From assembly GCF_964355755.1 (NCBI RefSeq), contig NC_092675.1, positions 1,059,001 to 1,123,000 on the forward strand: a stretch of 64,000 nucleotides of DNA, given 5' to 3'. This DNA is from Antedon mediterranea. Lineage: Eukaryota > Echinodermata > Crinoidea > Comatulida > Antedonidae. Positions 46,543 to 58,600 of this stretch are shown here, one piece after another. The translations under genes were made by a program, and so were the position numbers. A model generated the notes under the pieces. The model was not told where the DNA came from, searched no databases, and saw only the letters and a program-made list of their open reading frames with translations. The stretch's first letter is position 1. The number at the start of each line of letters is the position of its first letter.

Positions 46543-49500
46543 TTAAAAATATTTTTTTGATTGAAATCGAATTTTAAATATCTGATGCATTTCTTTGAGA
46601 GGATATTTCATTTCACTTGGTACAAGTGGAATATAAAGCAATCGTCTTACATATGGAATCCTAAGAAGAAAGAAGTACACAAGTCCACATAGACTAGACA
46701 CGGTCCAGTATAACGTGATAGCCTGAAAAACACAAACAGATTTGTTTGTTGGGACTAGTAGGTGCAAACACAGTTAACATAAGATGAACTTCAGTTGATT
46801 CAGTCACAAAAACGTTCAATATCGAATGCAAATACATGAAATTATCAGTGGCGGATCCAGCATTATAGATTAGGGGGGAGGGGGAGGCTACATAATTCAT
46901 AAATAATAAAAACGATCTGTCGGAGTGCAGAAAAAATAATTATCATTATCATTATTTTAAAAAGACATGGCTGTTTAGCTCCTGCCTAACTCTGCGCCTG
47001 ATTATACACTAAAATAAATAAAAAAATGACTTACTGAAGGCATTAACATAGCTGTGGGTACCAGGCCGATGGAAAGTGAAAACAATAAATATTGCAAACG
47101 GTGTTGAATTCTTGTAAGAGGGCCACGACGTAATGACCATAGCTGGTGAAAATAAGAAACAAAATCCAGCTATGTAATATTTATAGAAGGAATTAAAACC
47201 AATTGATGGGTTATTCATGTAGATAGAAATGTATCCAGACATGGTAAAGAGTAAGGTAGTGTGTCTGTGGATTATTGGTTGTGAGAAATACAATTACTTT
47301 GTTTGTTTACATCATTCATCATCAACTAAGAAAATTAGGCCCTCTACGGACCAATGGCAGCGACAGTGCAGAACCTACCATGAATGACAGGGGCTAAGAT
47401 GGACCGGTAAATAGGAGAACCTCCTACTCTTCCAAAAGATGCGCTGGGTTCTTTAAAGTGCACACAAATTAGACATGTACACTGGACGCCTATTATGTCC
47501 TTATCCAAGAGGCCTTGTTAAACCATCAGAACAATAATAATACAGAACAACTGTACATTACACAATAATAATAGCAATAATAGGTACATTTATATTGTAG
47601 GTACAAAAAAGGAGGCTTACCAGCACTAACGATACATTTGAAACTCCAAATAAAAAAGGTAAAATAAAATCTGATTGAACTAGGTCTTGGAACCACAGTG
47701 TACCTCCTGTTAGCAAACTTGGTAAAAAATCAATATCCACTTCTGAAAAATTCAAATTTTATTACGACCAATTAAAGTTAAGCTTTAAAAAAATGCATAG
47801 TTTGCTTTAAGAAGTATCCTCAGTATAAATTAAATACTGTACCTGTTCCAAATAAACTGGGATATACACCAGTCATTTGTCCAATAGCTGTTGTCACAGT
47901 AACCCAAGATGCAACCTGTGCTATCGAAACATAACACATTCGAAATGGTCTGCAGTTTTCTCTCTTGTGAACTTTTTTGACAAACGCAGAAATCTGCAAG
48001 GCATAGTAAAATGAAATGATAACACTGTAATTATCTAAATTGATGGTGAGATTCAAGTTCAATGGCATAATGATAATACCCAAGAAATTTAGTAAAATCT
48101 AGGAGAACAGCATAAAATAGAGTCAGAGAGGCGCGGACTCTGCAGTGGGTTGAAAACGACTGGTAATGATGATGATCATCTAATTATAGGAGTATGTTTC
48201 CATACGTGTTTGATCCCAAAAAATGACTGGGGTAATAAAGTTCAGTGCTTGGAGGTTTCACAACATTAGGCGCTAAAGAAATCCAGGATATTATTTATAA
48301 TTAATTGTAGATCTGTAACTGTGTTGGGTGGAGTAGGCTGGGATACACACCTTCATTCAGTCACTGCTAAATAGTATAAATAACATAATTAACATAATTA
48401 TTGAATTTTATTTGGTTCATACATAAATACATTAAAAAAAGACGATAAACAGTACATCAAATTCAAAAGACAACACCAGAAAAGTACAACAAAACAGAAG
48501 GTGTTAAACAATGGAAACAGAACAAAATGAACCAAGGATAATTAGATAAAGTTTCACGTTTTCAGTGTAACTTATTTCCATCTAAGTCCTTATTGACCAT
48601 GGTTTTCTATACAAAAAAAAAAAAAATTTACCTGCTCGCTGTAAACATCTGCCATTTGTCTTTGCGACCAGCCAGATTCTTTTGCACGAACCGCAGTCTG
48701 TTGTTTTAAATGTTCTGCATATGTGTTAATCTCAATTTGTGTAGATTCAATTTTAGCCATCACTTTTTGTTGCAAAACAGCAAATGGCAAAATAAAAAAA
48801 GTTCTAAGCATTACTGTGGAAGCTATGATTGTTAACCACCAGGGAATGCCATAGCCATCATGCAATTTCTCCAACAGTTCATAGAATGTTTCCACAGGTG
48901 TAGGAATATATATATTGTCCACTACTTTATCAGTAACTTCCACTTTGAATCCACGTGTACATGCTGTTAATGGTAGTTTTCTATACAGCAATGTATTGTT
49001 TTTTAATGTTAAACTGTGGAATGATGACTTCCGTAATATTGCAGTGTTTCGTATGAGAAAGCTACGGTTACTTGTACAGCTAGTAATGTATTTAAATTGC
49101 ACAGAATTTATCTGGAATTTAAAGAATAAAACTTATATTTGATCTTCAATATTATATTACATTTAAAAAGTTGGAAGACTTCAATTGTACAGTGGGATAG
49201 TTACTGTATGTACAGTGTATAATATTGTAGCAGATCCAGGGAGAAGAAAGGGTGAGTGCTACTCCCTTTTGATAGCTAAAATTATATTATGAACTACATT
49301 TTGACATGTTTTTTTGGCTATTAAATATTATATGTTAGTGCTCCCTTGTTTAAAAAAAAATCCTGGAATTTCCACCGTATCAAAAATGTCGAGTTTAGAT
49401 AGTTAAAATAATATTATTAGTGTATGTGGTGTGCCTGTCATTTCATGTCCCTTCTTCCAAGCATACAGTATCTTTCTCAGCTGTATTTATTTACGCTGTG

Positions 49501-50341
49501 GCTAAAGATACGGTACCGTATTCTAACTTCTGTTTACTAAAGGTACCGTAAAATTGCATTACGTCATAACCAGCCAATGGGGGTGCTGGTACGTGTGTGA
49601 CGTCATCGTATAAGGACTTTTGATTTTTTTTCATATCGCGTCTGTTGTATCATGATGTAGAGAATTCCTGTCGGCGGCGCCAGGCTGCATGGGTGTGTGT
49701 GCGCTGATGAAGGTTTTATTCCAAATGGCCTTTAGGCCTATATTTTTTATTAAACTTTGTTTACAATGGTGACCATAAACAACAAGCAAATGCGGACAAT
49801 AAAGGGGCCCTCAAATACTATAATTTTTAGACAGTAGCCCCAGGTCTGATTCACAGAAATCAGCGCACAAATGCAGCTGGCGCCAGCCTGGCATCGCTTT
49901 CCCTACACAAACAAACTCATATAATGAGGTTATAGTACGTAGTAAGTAGGCCTAGGCCTCTTTTGAAACGGTTTTTTGTATTCTAGAATTAAAATCAACA
50001 TGTTTTGGCTTTTCAATAATAATAATAACAGACATAGGCTACATTTAGTTTTTGTCACACATGACGGCGATAATAGCGATAAATGAAGCATAAAGAAAAT
50101 GCGGTGGATCACTGTTTTCGCGATATGAAAAAATCCAAAGTCCTTATACGATGACGTCACACACGTACCAGCACCCCATTGGCTGGTTATGATGTAATGC
50201 AATTTTACCGTACCTTTAGTAAACAGAAGGTAGAATACGGTACCGTATCTTTAGCCACGGCGATTTATTTATCAGTTTGATTATTACAGACAGGCACTTA
50301 CCTGTTTTACACATCCGTGGAACAATTTTAAAGCACTCATT
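46543..50341 (-). CDS. COX18: COX18, mitochondrial inner-membrane insertase (Oxa1/YidC family)
   Basis: Six exons on the minus strand, 50303-50341, 48632-49111, 47843-47993, 47621-47742, 47035-47142 and 46543-46722, join in phase to 1080 nt (359 aa). Exon 1 (MSALKLFHGCVKQ) and the Ser/Thr/Arg-rich start of exon 2 look like a mitochondrial presequence. Then come ETFYELLEKLHDGYGIPWWL and the first Oxa1-type membrane helix (TIIASTVMLRTFFILPFAVL), a charged matrix loop, and further hydrophobic segments (FRMCYVSIAQVASWVTVTTA, PFLFGVSNVSLVL, LQYLLFSLSIGLVPTAMLMP). In the family COX18 translocates the C-terminal tail of cytochrome c oxidase subunit 2 across the inner membrane. The tiny first exon is supported by its ATG, strong donor (CAG|GTAAGT) and phase. 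Intron 1 holds an inverted-repeat transposon. Confidence 0.85.
47340..47535. repeat. Dispersed SINE-like repeat (GGGTTCTTTAAAGTGCACAC family)
   Basis: GCTGGGTTCTTTAAAGTGCACAC and ACATGTACACTGGACG are shared, in either orientation, with segments near 20950-21030, 60670-60730 and 61410-61450. Lies in a COX18 intron. Probably one SINE family. Confidence 0.5.
49230..49375. repeat. Dispersed repeat related to 56335-56480
   Basis: Shares AGTGCTACTCCCTTTTG..., TTTGACATG and ATATTATATGTTAGTGCTCCC-type segments, followed by an A-rich tract, with 56335-56480. Class not identified. Confidence 0.4.
49494..50262. mobile_element. Non-autonomous long-TIR DNA transposon with 9-bp target duplication
   Basis: 769 bp. 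Arms of about 145 bp: 49494-49640 (CGCTGTGGCTAAAGATACGG...CATATCGCG) and 50120-50262 (CGCGATATG...CCGTATCTTTAGCCACGGCG). Flanked by ATTTATTTA on both sides (49485-49493 and 50263-50271). Long TIRs with 9-bp duplications are typical of Mutator-like elements. No transposase. Located in COX18 intron 1, 40 bp from the first exon. Confidence 0.8.
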
Positions 50342-51322
50342 CTTTATACTGAAGTTAACTGTATGTTAACTCACCAGCAACTCTTGTTATTGTGTAGGCC
50401 TGGGTGCTAAAAATAAGAGAAAGTGTGACTGTTTGCATATTAATTATGTATTGCTTGTACAACAAGCAAGTAAACTGAATAATAATAAAATATTAAATTA
50501 TGAATATGATTAATGACATTTTTTGCAGTTTAATTAATTTATCGTATTTATGCAGTTAGAAATTTTCTGCACAATTTGAATTGAGTATTTTGATTGAAAA
50601 TGCGCATTAATTAACACTACTACAGGGCTTATGTGACTCTAATCAGAGCATATTTACTAGCTAGGCCTACTAGCCTAGAGCTACTAGGCCTACTACTATA
50701 GGTAGCGAGGCAGCAAGCTTCACCTGCTCTGCTATCCACCTCTCCCTTTCTGCAAGTCCGTCACGTCTACAGCTAGAGCAAGGCCTAGCATTGACCGGAG
50801 GAAAATATGCCTAGCTTGGCGTACATTGCCCTAATTATAGTGCAGTTAGTAAAAGTACCTTTTTACGCCATTACAAATTATTTTTTGTCGTTGAAAACTA
50901 GGCCTTTATAATGGCTAAAAATAACAAATTAACCATGCCATGCACAGCGCGGTGGTGAGCAAATGTTTGAGGATGAGAGACTGACGACACGAGAATACCC
51001 ATGGAACGCAAGACGTGTCTTCAGTGGAATTTACTTTTCATCTAAAATCTACAATCAAAAATGTAAAAAAAAAGGTATAAAAGTTAGAGTACTTGAATTA
51101 AATACAGAACATATAGAACAAACTACAGTTTTAAATTTTAATTGTTTATTTCTGTTCTGTAGGTCATGGTACTATATTTACAACATTTGTATGTAGCCTT
51201 TAAATTGTTTAAATTACAATACCTGAGGATGCACATGGGTCATAGTATTAAAAAGTAGTAAAATAAATTCAAAAACTTAAATAAAACAAAACAGTTATAG
51301 TTTTTTTACCCAATGTTTTAAA

Positions 51323-51449
51323 GTTCTGTCTACATTATTAAACTTTATGTGACAAAGCAAACTGTGATGTGCCACATTAAAGCATATCACTACCATATTT
51401 GGGCATCACACTTTTTTTTTGTCAAATGACTTTGATAGTGTAGACAGAA
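51323..51449. mobile_element. MITE copy (CTGTCTACACTATCAAACT family)
   Basis: Starts TTCTGTCTACATTATTAAAC and ends TTTGATAGTGTAGACAGAA. Interior has CATATCACTACCATATTTGG, as in 56542-56710. Confidence 0.75.
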
Positions 51450-51894
51450 ATTAATATAATAGGCTTCAAAAAAATATATTTCTCCTGAAATATTTACTTA
51501 TTATCTGTATCAGCCATGTTTAAAATGTGGAATACTCCACTGTGTAATAGACTCACACACATATTTAGATTTAAAATACAGTGGTACAAATTTGAAATCT
51601 ATAAGATAATATGGACCTTTAGATTTGCAATGCATATGCATAGTTGTAGATCATCACAAACTGAAATCTCACTCTTTAGTAGAATAAAATACCATTTTAG
51701 AAAACAAATGTCAATTGGTTAAGCAGGCAAGCAAAGATTACCACCTTTATAATCACATTAAACATTATGAAAAAAGATCTTAACTAGAGTTTAAAATATA
51801 CATTTAGTAAAACATAGAACAATAGAGCTGACCACGTGTTTGCAGAAAAACTAAGGACTAAATACATACAATGTTACATTTTTCTCTACAGGTT

Positions 51895-52020
51895 TTGGAA
51901 TCCGGATAACTGTCAATGGCATAAAGCAGAGGCCCGAGTCCCCTGGTTTAGGAAACCAAAGTGGCGCTCCAAGTTCCAACTCTGGAGGCCTGGGGCGTTT
52001 TTAGCCTTCTTCAGCATATT
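51895..52020. repeat. Dispersed repeat, copy 2 (CCCTGGTTTAG family)
   Basis: AATGGCATAAAGCAGAGGCC, CCCCTGGTTTAGGAAACC and TGGAGGCCTGGGGCG correspond to the reverse complement of 63865-63955 and in part to 20021-20130. Confidence 0.55.
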
Positions 52021-52624
52021 ATAATGCTCATGGGCCCCCTGGGTTTAGCCAGTGAGTGCTCATAGCCGTACAGTATGTCTACAACATTTTTCACATTTAT
52101 CTTCTCTTAGTATTTTGTTTGTAGGGTTTTATTTGGTGTCAGGAGCAAATTCTTATTTATTTTTCAATACAAATTTCAATTCTTTTAAAATGACCTCATT
52201 GTCTCAGAATAATTGTTAATGAACTTCTAACTATAACATTAAACACACATTCACGACAAACTTTAAAAATGTATAATAAATAGTATTAAGATTTATATAC
52301 AAAAATCAATAATTTCGGTATAATAAAACCAAAAATGCTTAATAATACACAATACCTATCGCTGCGTACATTAGGTCATTTTTGTTCTTCATTCCAAATT
52401 ATATGCAACATCATTTCTACATTCTGAAGTACTGTATTTCACAAAAAGAAAGTTTCTTTACACCGAACTTTTACATAATGAATGCACATATTCATCCGTA
52501 ATAATTAAAGCAACATCTAATTATAACCACTTTGTGGTTGAACAAGATTAGTAACACATTCATCTAGTTACTATTTCTCAATAAAACTCAGCCTAAATTA
52601 TTTTATGTAAATGCAATAACCACG

Positions 52625-55600
52625 TCAGCGATTTGATAATGAATGTTCATAGATGTTACCAAACGATAGGCTTGATATTATCCGTGTCAGCATTTCGCGT
52701 TTGCCAGGTTTCATACGATGTAAATTATTTAAAAAGTCTTGGAATTGGCTACCTCCACACGGTGACATGAGGAACGCGCTCTGTGCGTTGCGCATAATCC
52801 CGAGTACCTCCTCATACTCGTGCTGGTTAATATGATTCATACGCTGATGAATACACTGCATGTACATCTGCTGGCATTTCTGAATTATGTGTGTTAGTGG
52901 CGGTGTTCGTAGCGTGTTCTGTAGCGGCGTATGATGGACATTTGACAGGAATTGAGCGGACTCGGTCACAATCTCTTGAAGAACATACGGACTAAATATG
53001 ATGTTTGGAACACTGAGGCAATACTGCTGCACATGTGACGCACCTAATTTAAAAAATGGAAAAATATTTCTTAGATAAATCGTAAAAAAAAAAATTAAGT
53101 ATTGCAATTTAAATTCCGGAATTTGTTTAAATTCATTATACAAATGTTGATACATACCTAGTTTCTTAGCTATACCGAGTAGCCACTTTACATCTTCTCC
53201 ATATGGAGGATTACGAGAGAACCGCGACTGATAACGTTCATCGTGTACCCGTCTAGCTAGTGTATCCATTGCCAGCATACCTACTCGGTATGTGTGATGA
53301 AGGTAATACTGACTCTGGTGTGGTACTACAGCAGCAGGAACTAGAGCTGGTGATCCTGTTCTGGCACCTCTTCCTGAAGCTGGAAGCATGGCAGAGACTG
53401 GAGGTGTACCACCCATGTACGGTTGAACAGTTGGGCCTACAATTCCTCTTGAAGGGAAGCCAACTGCAGGTACATAGGGCAGAGAGCCTGGTGGAAACAT
53501 TGGTGGACCATACATTGCATTTGCTTGTGATGTTGGTGGCTGATTGTGAGGAATAAAGCCAGGCCTTGCTGGATGGTAGGGATGAGATGGATGGTTAGGC
53601 CTAGCCCCATACTGTAAAGGATAAGTGTGGTATAGCGGTAGTGGAATAGATACTGGTACAGCCTCATGGTATGGTGGTATCATTCCTTGCGCAACCATTG
53701 CTCCCGCAACTGCAATATTGTTGTCCTCTGGTGGAATGTTGGCATCATCATCACGGTGATGCTGTGTTTGCTTGTGAAGCCATTCCCAGTGTTTACCAAC
53801 AGTAAAGAGTACATCAGGGTAAACATCTCCTCCTTTGGCAGCATTCTCAACTGCTAAACATGCCTTACTCAGCATGTTCACATCTTGTTCTTTACACTAA
53901 AACAAAGGGGGAAAAACATAATATATATATAGAGTAAAATATATAAATCCAAATTACTGAAAAAATGACAATGCTGTGGGTATCAGTGGCCGGATCTCAA
54001 TAGAGATACAAAAAAATTCACGAAAAGCTAAATCAAAACAATAAAGTAAAATAGGCAGAAAAATTAGCAGAGCTTTCGGGGAACACTAGCCCTTTATCAG
54101 TGCAAGTGATAAAAATATAGTTATACTTATTGATAAAAGGTCAAAGACATCGCATAATATATGTTATAAAGATAATGTAGTAGTATGTAGTAGTATGATA
54201 AAGTATGTAGTATGCTGGTATTATCCCAAAGATTATGAAATAATAGTTATATTATAATAATAATCATTAAAGGGAAATAGGTAAAGTGCTAACTTGTCTA
54301 TAGCTGTGCACCAGTGGCCACATTCACTAATTATACTGGGTATTCGGTAACACTTAAAATGTAAAAATGTTCCTAACTAAGTGAATACTGTACTACTTGA
54401 GTAAGGAACATACTACCAGATGTTTTTAAGGTTCTTTGAAACATGAATTGTCTTCACACTACTAAACATATTTTGTTTCAACATCAAATAATAAGTTTGT
54501 TACTATTTGTTAGTGTGGGAGGATGTATGTGCTAGATATCTACCTGTAGCAAAGCTCTGTTGACATCTGATGGATTTAAAGCATGGGCATGAGAGAGACA
54601 GGACAAAGCAAGCTCAGCTGCAGCTTGAACCATCTGTAGGTCACGACATCTTGATGCACGGTCAGCTATGGCAGCAGCTTCTGCTGGCGTCAGATGTCCT
54701 TCCCAATAGTTAACAAGAATATTGATTCCACCACTACCCAACTCAAGAGCTTGACCTGAAACAGTGCAATGACCTCAATGAAAAGTTTTGTTTAAATATT
54801 ATACAGTAACATCTCTTGCTATGTTCAACCAGGGTTTATAATTGAGAAATTTTATAATTCAGGATATTGGTATTTTTAGGTTCATAAACTACTAAGACTT
54901 GTTATGAGAGCCTCAGTAAATATAACATCCCTCTACAACAAAAATAATAGTCACAATAAAATAATCTCATCAAAAATATACACAAATAAAACATTATATT
55001 GTTTTTTGTTATTGTTATCCACTCTGCACTAAAGAGACATTGTGATATGCATGTATGGCATATGATTGGTCATAAATCAAATTTTCAATCATTGTCTATA
55101 TTTACAACTAACTTACTTCTAATAAACGACTCATATGCAGAATATGTCCTCGAGAGCCAGTTTGGTGATACAGCATTGTATAAGCTGAGGGCATAAAACC
55201 CAACTTCAAAAGCAGCCAATAACAGTCCCCGATGAGGACCAGACTGGTTGTTATTGGCTGGATTCTGAGTAAAGTGTGTTGGACTAGAGTTACCACCAGC
55301 TTTGGTGACTATGGTCTTTGCTAGCTCTAGGTAAAAATGAGCGGATGCCTCGCTTGGCTGATTAGGTATTGAAGGACAGTATGTTCGGTTTTTCCCACGA
55401 TATCTGAAAAGAGTTTGAAATCAAATACAAAATTCTTTTCATATTGGTTGCAAAGAAAATAGAAAAATGCAATTACCTTTATAAAGGTTAATTATTATAA
55501 ATTATTATTTTGCTGTTAGATGACCTTTATTAGTATTGCTTTATTATCTTTGATCTTTATTGTTGTCTTTAATAGATTAATGCATTCTACACAAATTATT

Positions 55601-58600
55601 ATAGTAATAGCATAAGGCATTGCGATAAATAAATAAAAGTCATCTACTGGGACTCGAACTCACAAAGATTAGTCCACCGTGTCATTAATTAGTAATTATC
55701 TGTATATTATTCTTCGCAAGGTAAGGTGAACGCAACGCCTAACTAGCCTAGGCAGGCTTATTTACATAAGGAGGCCTAGCTACCCAACCAATCAGATATT
55801 CTACTGGTTGTTTGCTACATAATATAGCAGATATTGTCTTTTATAGCGGTAAAATATAATATTTGACATACCCTTGGGAATGATATTTTGTTCAAATGAA
55901 TATATATTTCCCTGAGCTTGCGCTTCGGGAAACATTCCCTCAGGGATGTCAAATCTTATATTTCACCTTTAAGCAGGCAATATTTGTATATTACTGTACT
56001 ATAAAATCATAGTTCTACAGTAACCTTTGTGGTACACATACCTTCCATTACGGGGGCTAGGAGTTGAACTTCTTGATTCGTTCATTTCGGATGCCACACA
56101 AGGTCCTACCCTTAATGCAACATTTATTGCACTATAAAACCAAGACCAATGATTGAAATATTAAGTACACATATAACACAATGATTACAATGCAAAATAA
56201 ATGTTGTTAAAATACATGATGAAGTTTAGGTGCATACACATACACATTGATTTCCCTGCACAATAACTTACATATTTGGGTGTGGCTGAGAAGGTAAGCA
56301 CACTGCTGTGTGATCTACAATGGAACAATGCTTACTGGAGCTAGGGGCGCACGCTCTCCCTTTCACCAGTTAAAATGATATCATGCTCTACTTTATAACT
56401 TTTTGACATACTATTATAATTATATGTTAGCACTCCCCACCCCACCCCCCCCCCCCCCAAAAAAAAAAATCTGTGAATTATCAAATAATACTTGCTATTG
56501 AGATTGGGAAAAGACTTATTTTCAGATGTAAGGACAATCCTAAACTCTGTCTACACTATCAAACTTTATGTGACAGAAAAATGTGATGTGTCCATATATG
56601 GACATGATGATGTCATATCACTACCATATTTAAGCATATCACTACCATATTTGGGGACATCACACTTATTTTTAATTTTCCAAACTAGTTTAATAGTGTA
56701 GACAGAGTTTCACAGCATGTTAATGTTATACAGATATTGTTATATTAATGAAATATATATATACAGTATAAATAAATGAGCTTCCTAAGTAGCCTACTTA
56801 CCCTTCTATGTGATCTCTTGATTCATTGGGAGCAGCGTTTGCTGGCCTGTCCCATGAACTACTAGAACTAAGGGAGTCACTAGAGTTGCCACTGCTGCCG
56901 CTGTCACTTCCAGGCCCTTGATGCCTACTCCAGCCACCTGAAGGTGGTAACCGACGCCCTAGGGCAGGTGAATTGTCACTGGATGTGGTCTCTGGTGCAC
57001 TACTATCAATGCTTGCCATTTCTATATTAAAACCAACTTCTTTTTTAGTTTTAAGCTTTAAACATTATACAAGAATTTGGATATTAATGATTCAAAATAT
57101 TAAATTGAAATATTTTTGTTTTGTTCATTATGCTGGGGGTAAACATAAGTTGCAAAAGTGATTTGTTTACTGTTTTTGATCAATAGTTTATTATTGATTG
57201 GCCAACAGTTAATTATCATTCTCATTCCTAATAAAGTTGCAGAATGCCTACTATAAGTATGAGCTCACATTTAAAAGTAAATCATTAATGAGATAGGGGA
57301 ACAACTGTAGTTTCAATTCACAAATGAAAAGAAATATTAACCTCGACTTCTCTTTGTATGTCGTCCAAACATTTTGTCCCACTTAGATGGGTTACTGCTA
57401 CAAGAGGCACCGCCATGTGCACCAGCAGCTTCCTCCTCCCAGCTTGTAACCATAGAGGCACTTTTCCCAGTCTGCTGTTGTGCTAACATACTTTGAACAT
57501 GTTCATGCTCAAGGCAGTCTTTAGAGGAGCCGCTTCTTCTAGCGTTTCTATCTTCAGAATCGCATGCGCCACTCCGTGCACCATCTAGATGTTTTGCCCG
57601 TCGGCCTTTGCTATCAACGGATTGGTTTCCTTTCTTCTGGTCATGGTTTGTGGTTCTAGCCTCATGACTAGATGCTCTGTTGACAACATGGTGATGTGGT
57701 TGTTCCCTTCTTGATGCTTCACTAACAGTTTGCCTTGATGCCGTTGATTGAAATGTAGGTTTATTTGGAGCTATAGAACTTGGAATACACTGCACAACTT
57801 TCTGTGTAGGACTTAAATGCTGTTTGTCCAAGAATGCATCTAATATCTGAAGTGAATATTGATAAATATTGTTAATGGTACACTTTGTTATTTTCATTAT
57901 TTAAAAATTATCTAAAATTTGACATCAATCAAACAACCTTTTCAAGTCAAAGATTACAAAAACTTATTTTTGTTAAAATGTATACTTCAAGAAACAAATA
58001 CTTTTAAGACTGTATATAGTTCAAGGGAATAATTTGGGGAAATGTGAGGGGGGGGGGGAGGGATTGTACTTGGTCATATACCATTCTTTAATATGTAAGA
58101 TAAAGATTTATGTAGAAGAAAGGTGATTGTATATTAATGCTATACTGTAACATTTAATTTATTGTTTATATTTATATTGATGTATTTGGGCCAATGGCTT
58201 ATGTATAATAAATGGCCTAGGCAATGCTCGTAGGAAAGAAAGAAAGTAATTCACTGAATACAAACCCTTCTAAGCCTCGTCTGGTCATCTCTGTAGTGCA
58301 TACACATGGACAAAGCAAGAAAGTAATACACTGAATACAAACCCTTCTAAGCCTTGTCTGGTCATCTCTGTAGTGAATACACATGGACAAAGCAAGAAAG
58401 TAATACACTGAATACAAACCCTTCTAAGCCTTGTCTGGTCATCTCTGTAGTGAATACACATGGACAAAGCAAGAAAGTAATACACTGAATACAAACCCTT
58501 CTAAGCCTTGTCTGGTTCATCTCTGTAGTGAATACACATGGACAAAGCAAGAAAGTAATACACTGAATACAAACCCTTCTAAGCCTCGTCTGGTCATCTC

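Larger units (their letters stand above)
50342..52624. other. Intergenic region upstream of COX18 and downstream of ZSWIM8
   Basis: 2.3 kb. Contains a MITE (51323-51449) and a dispersed repeat (51895-52020). A 77-codon plus-strand frame at 50963-51196 starts MFEDERLTTREYPWNARRVF and has a possible donor, but shows no recognised family, so it is left unannotated. Confidence 0.5.

Noticed and set aside
50963-51196. Plus-strand ORF MFEDERLTTREYPWN... as a gene
   Set aside because: No family recognised, no partner exon found; could be a 5' exon or chance.
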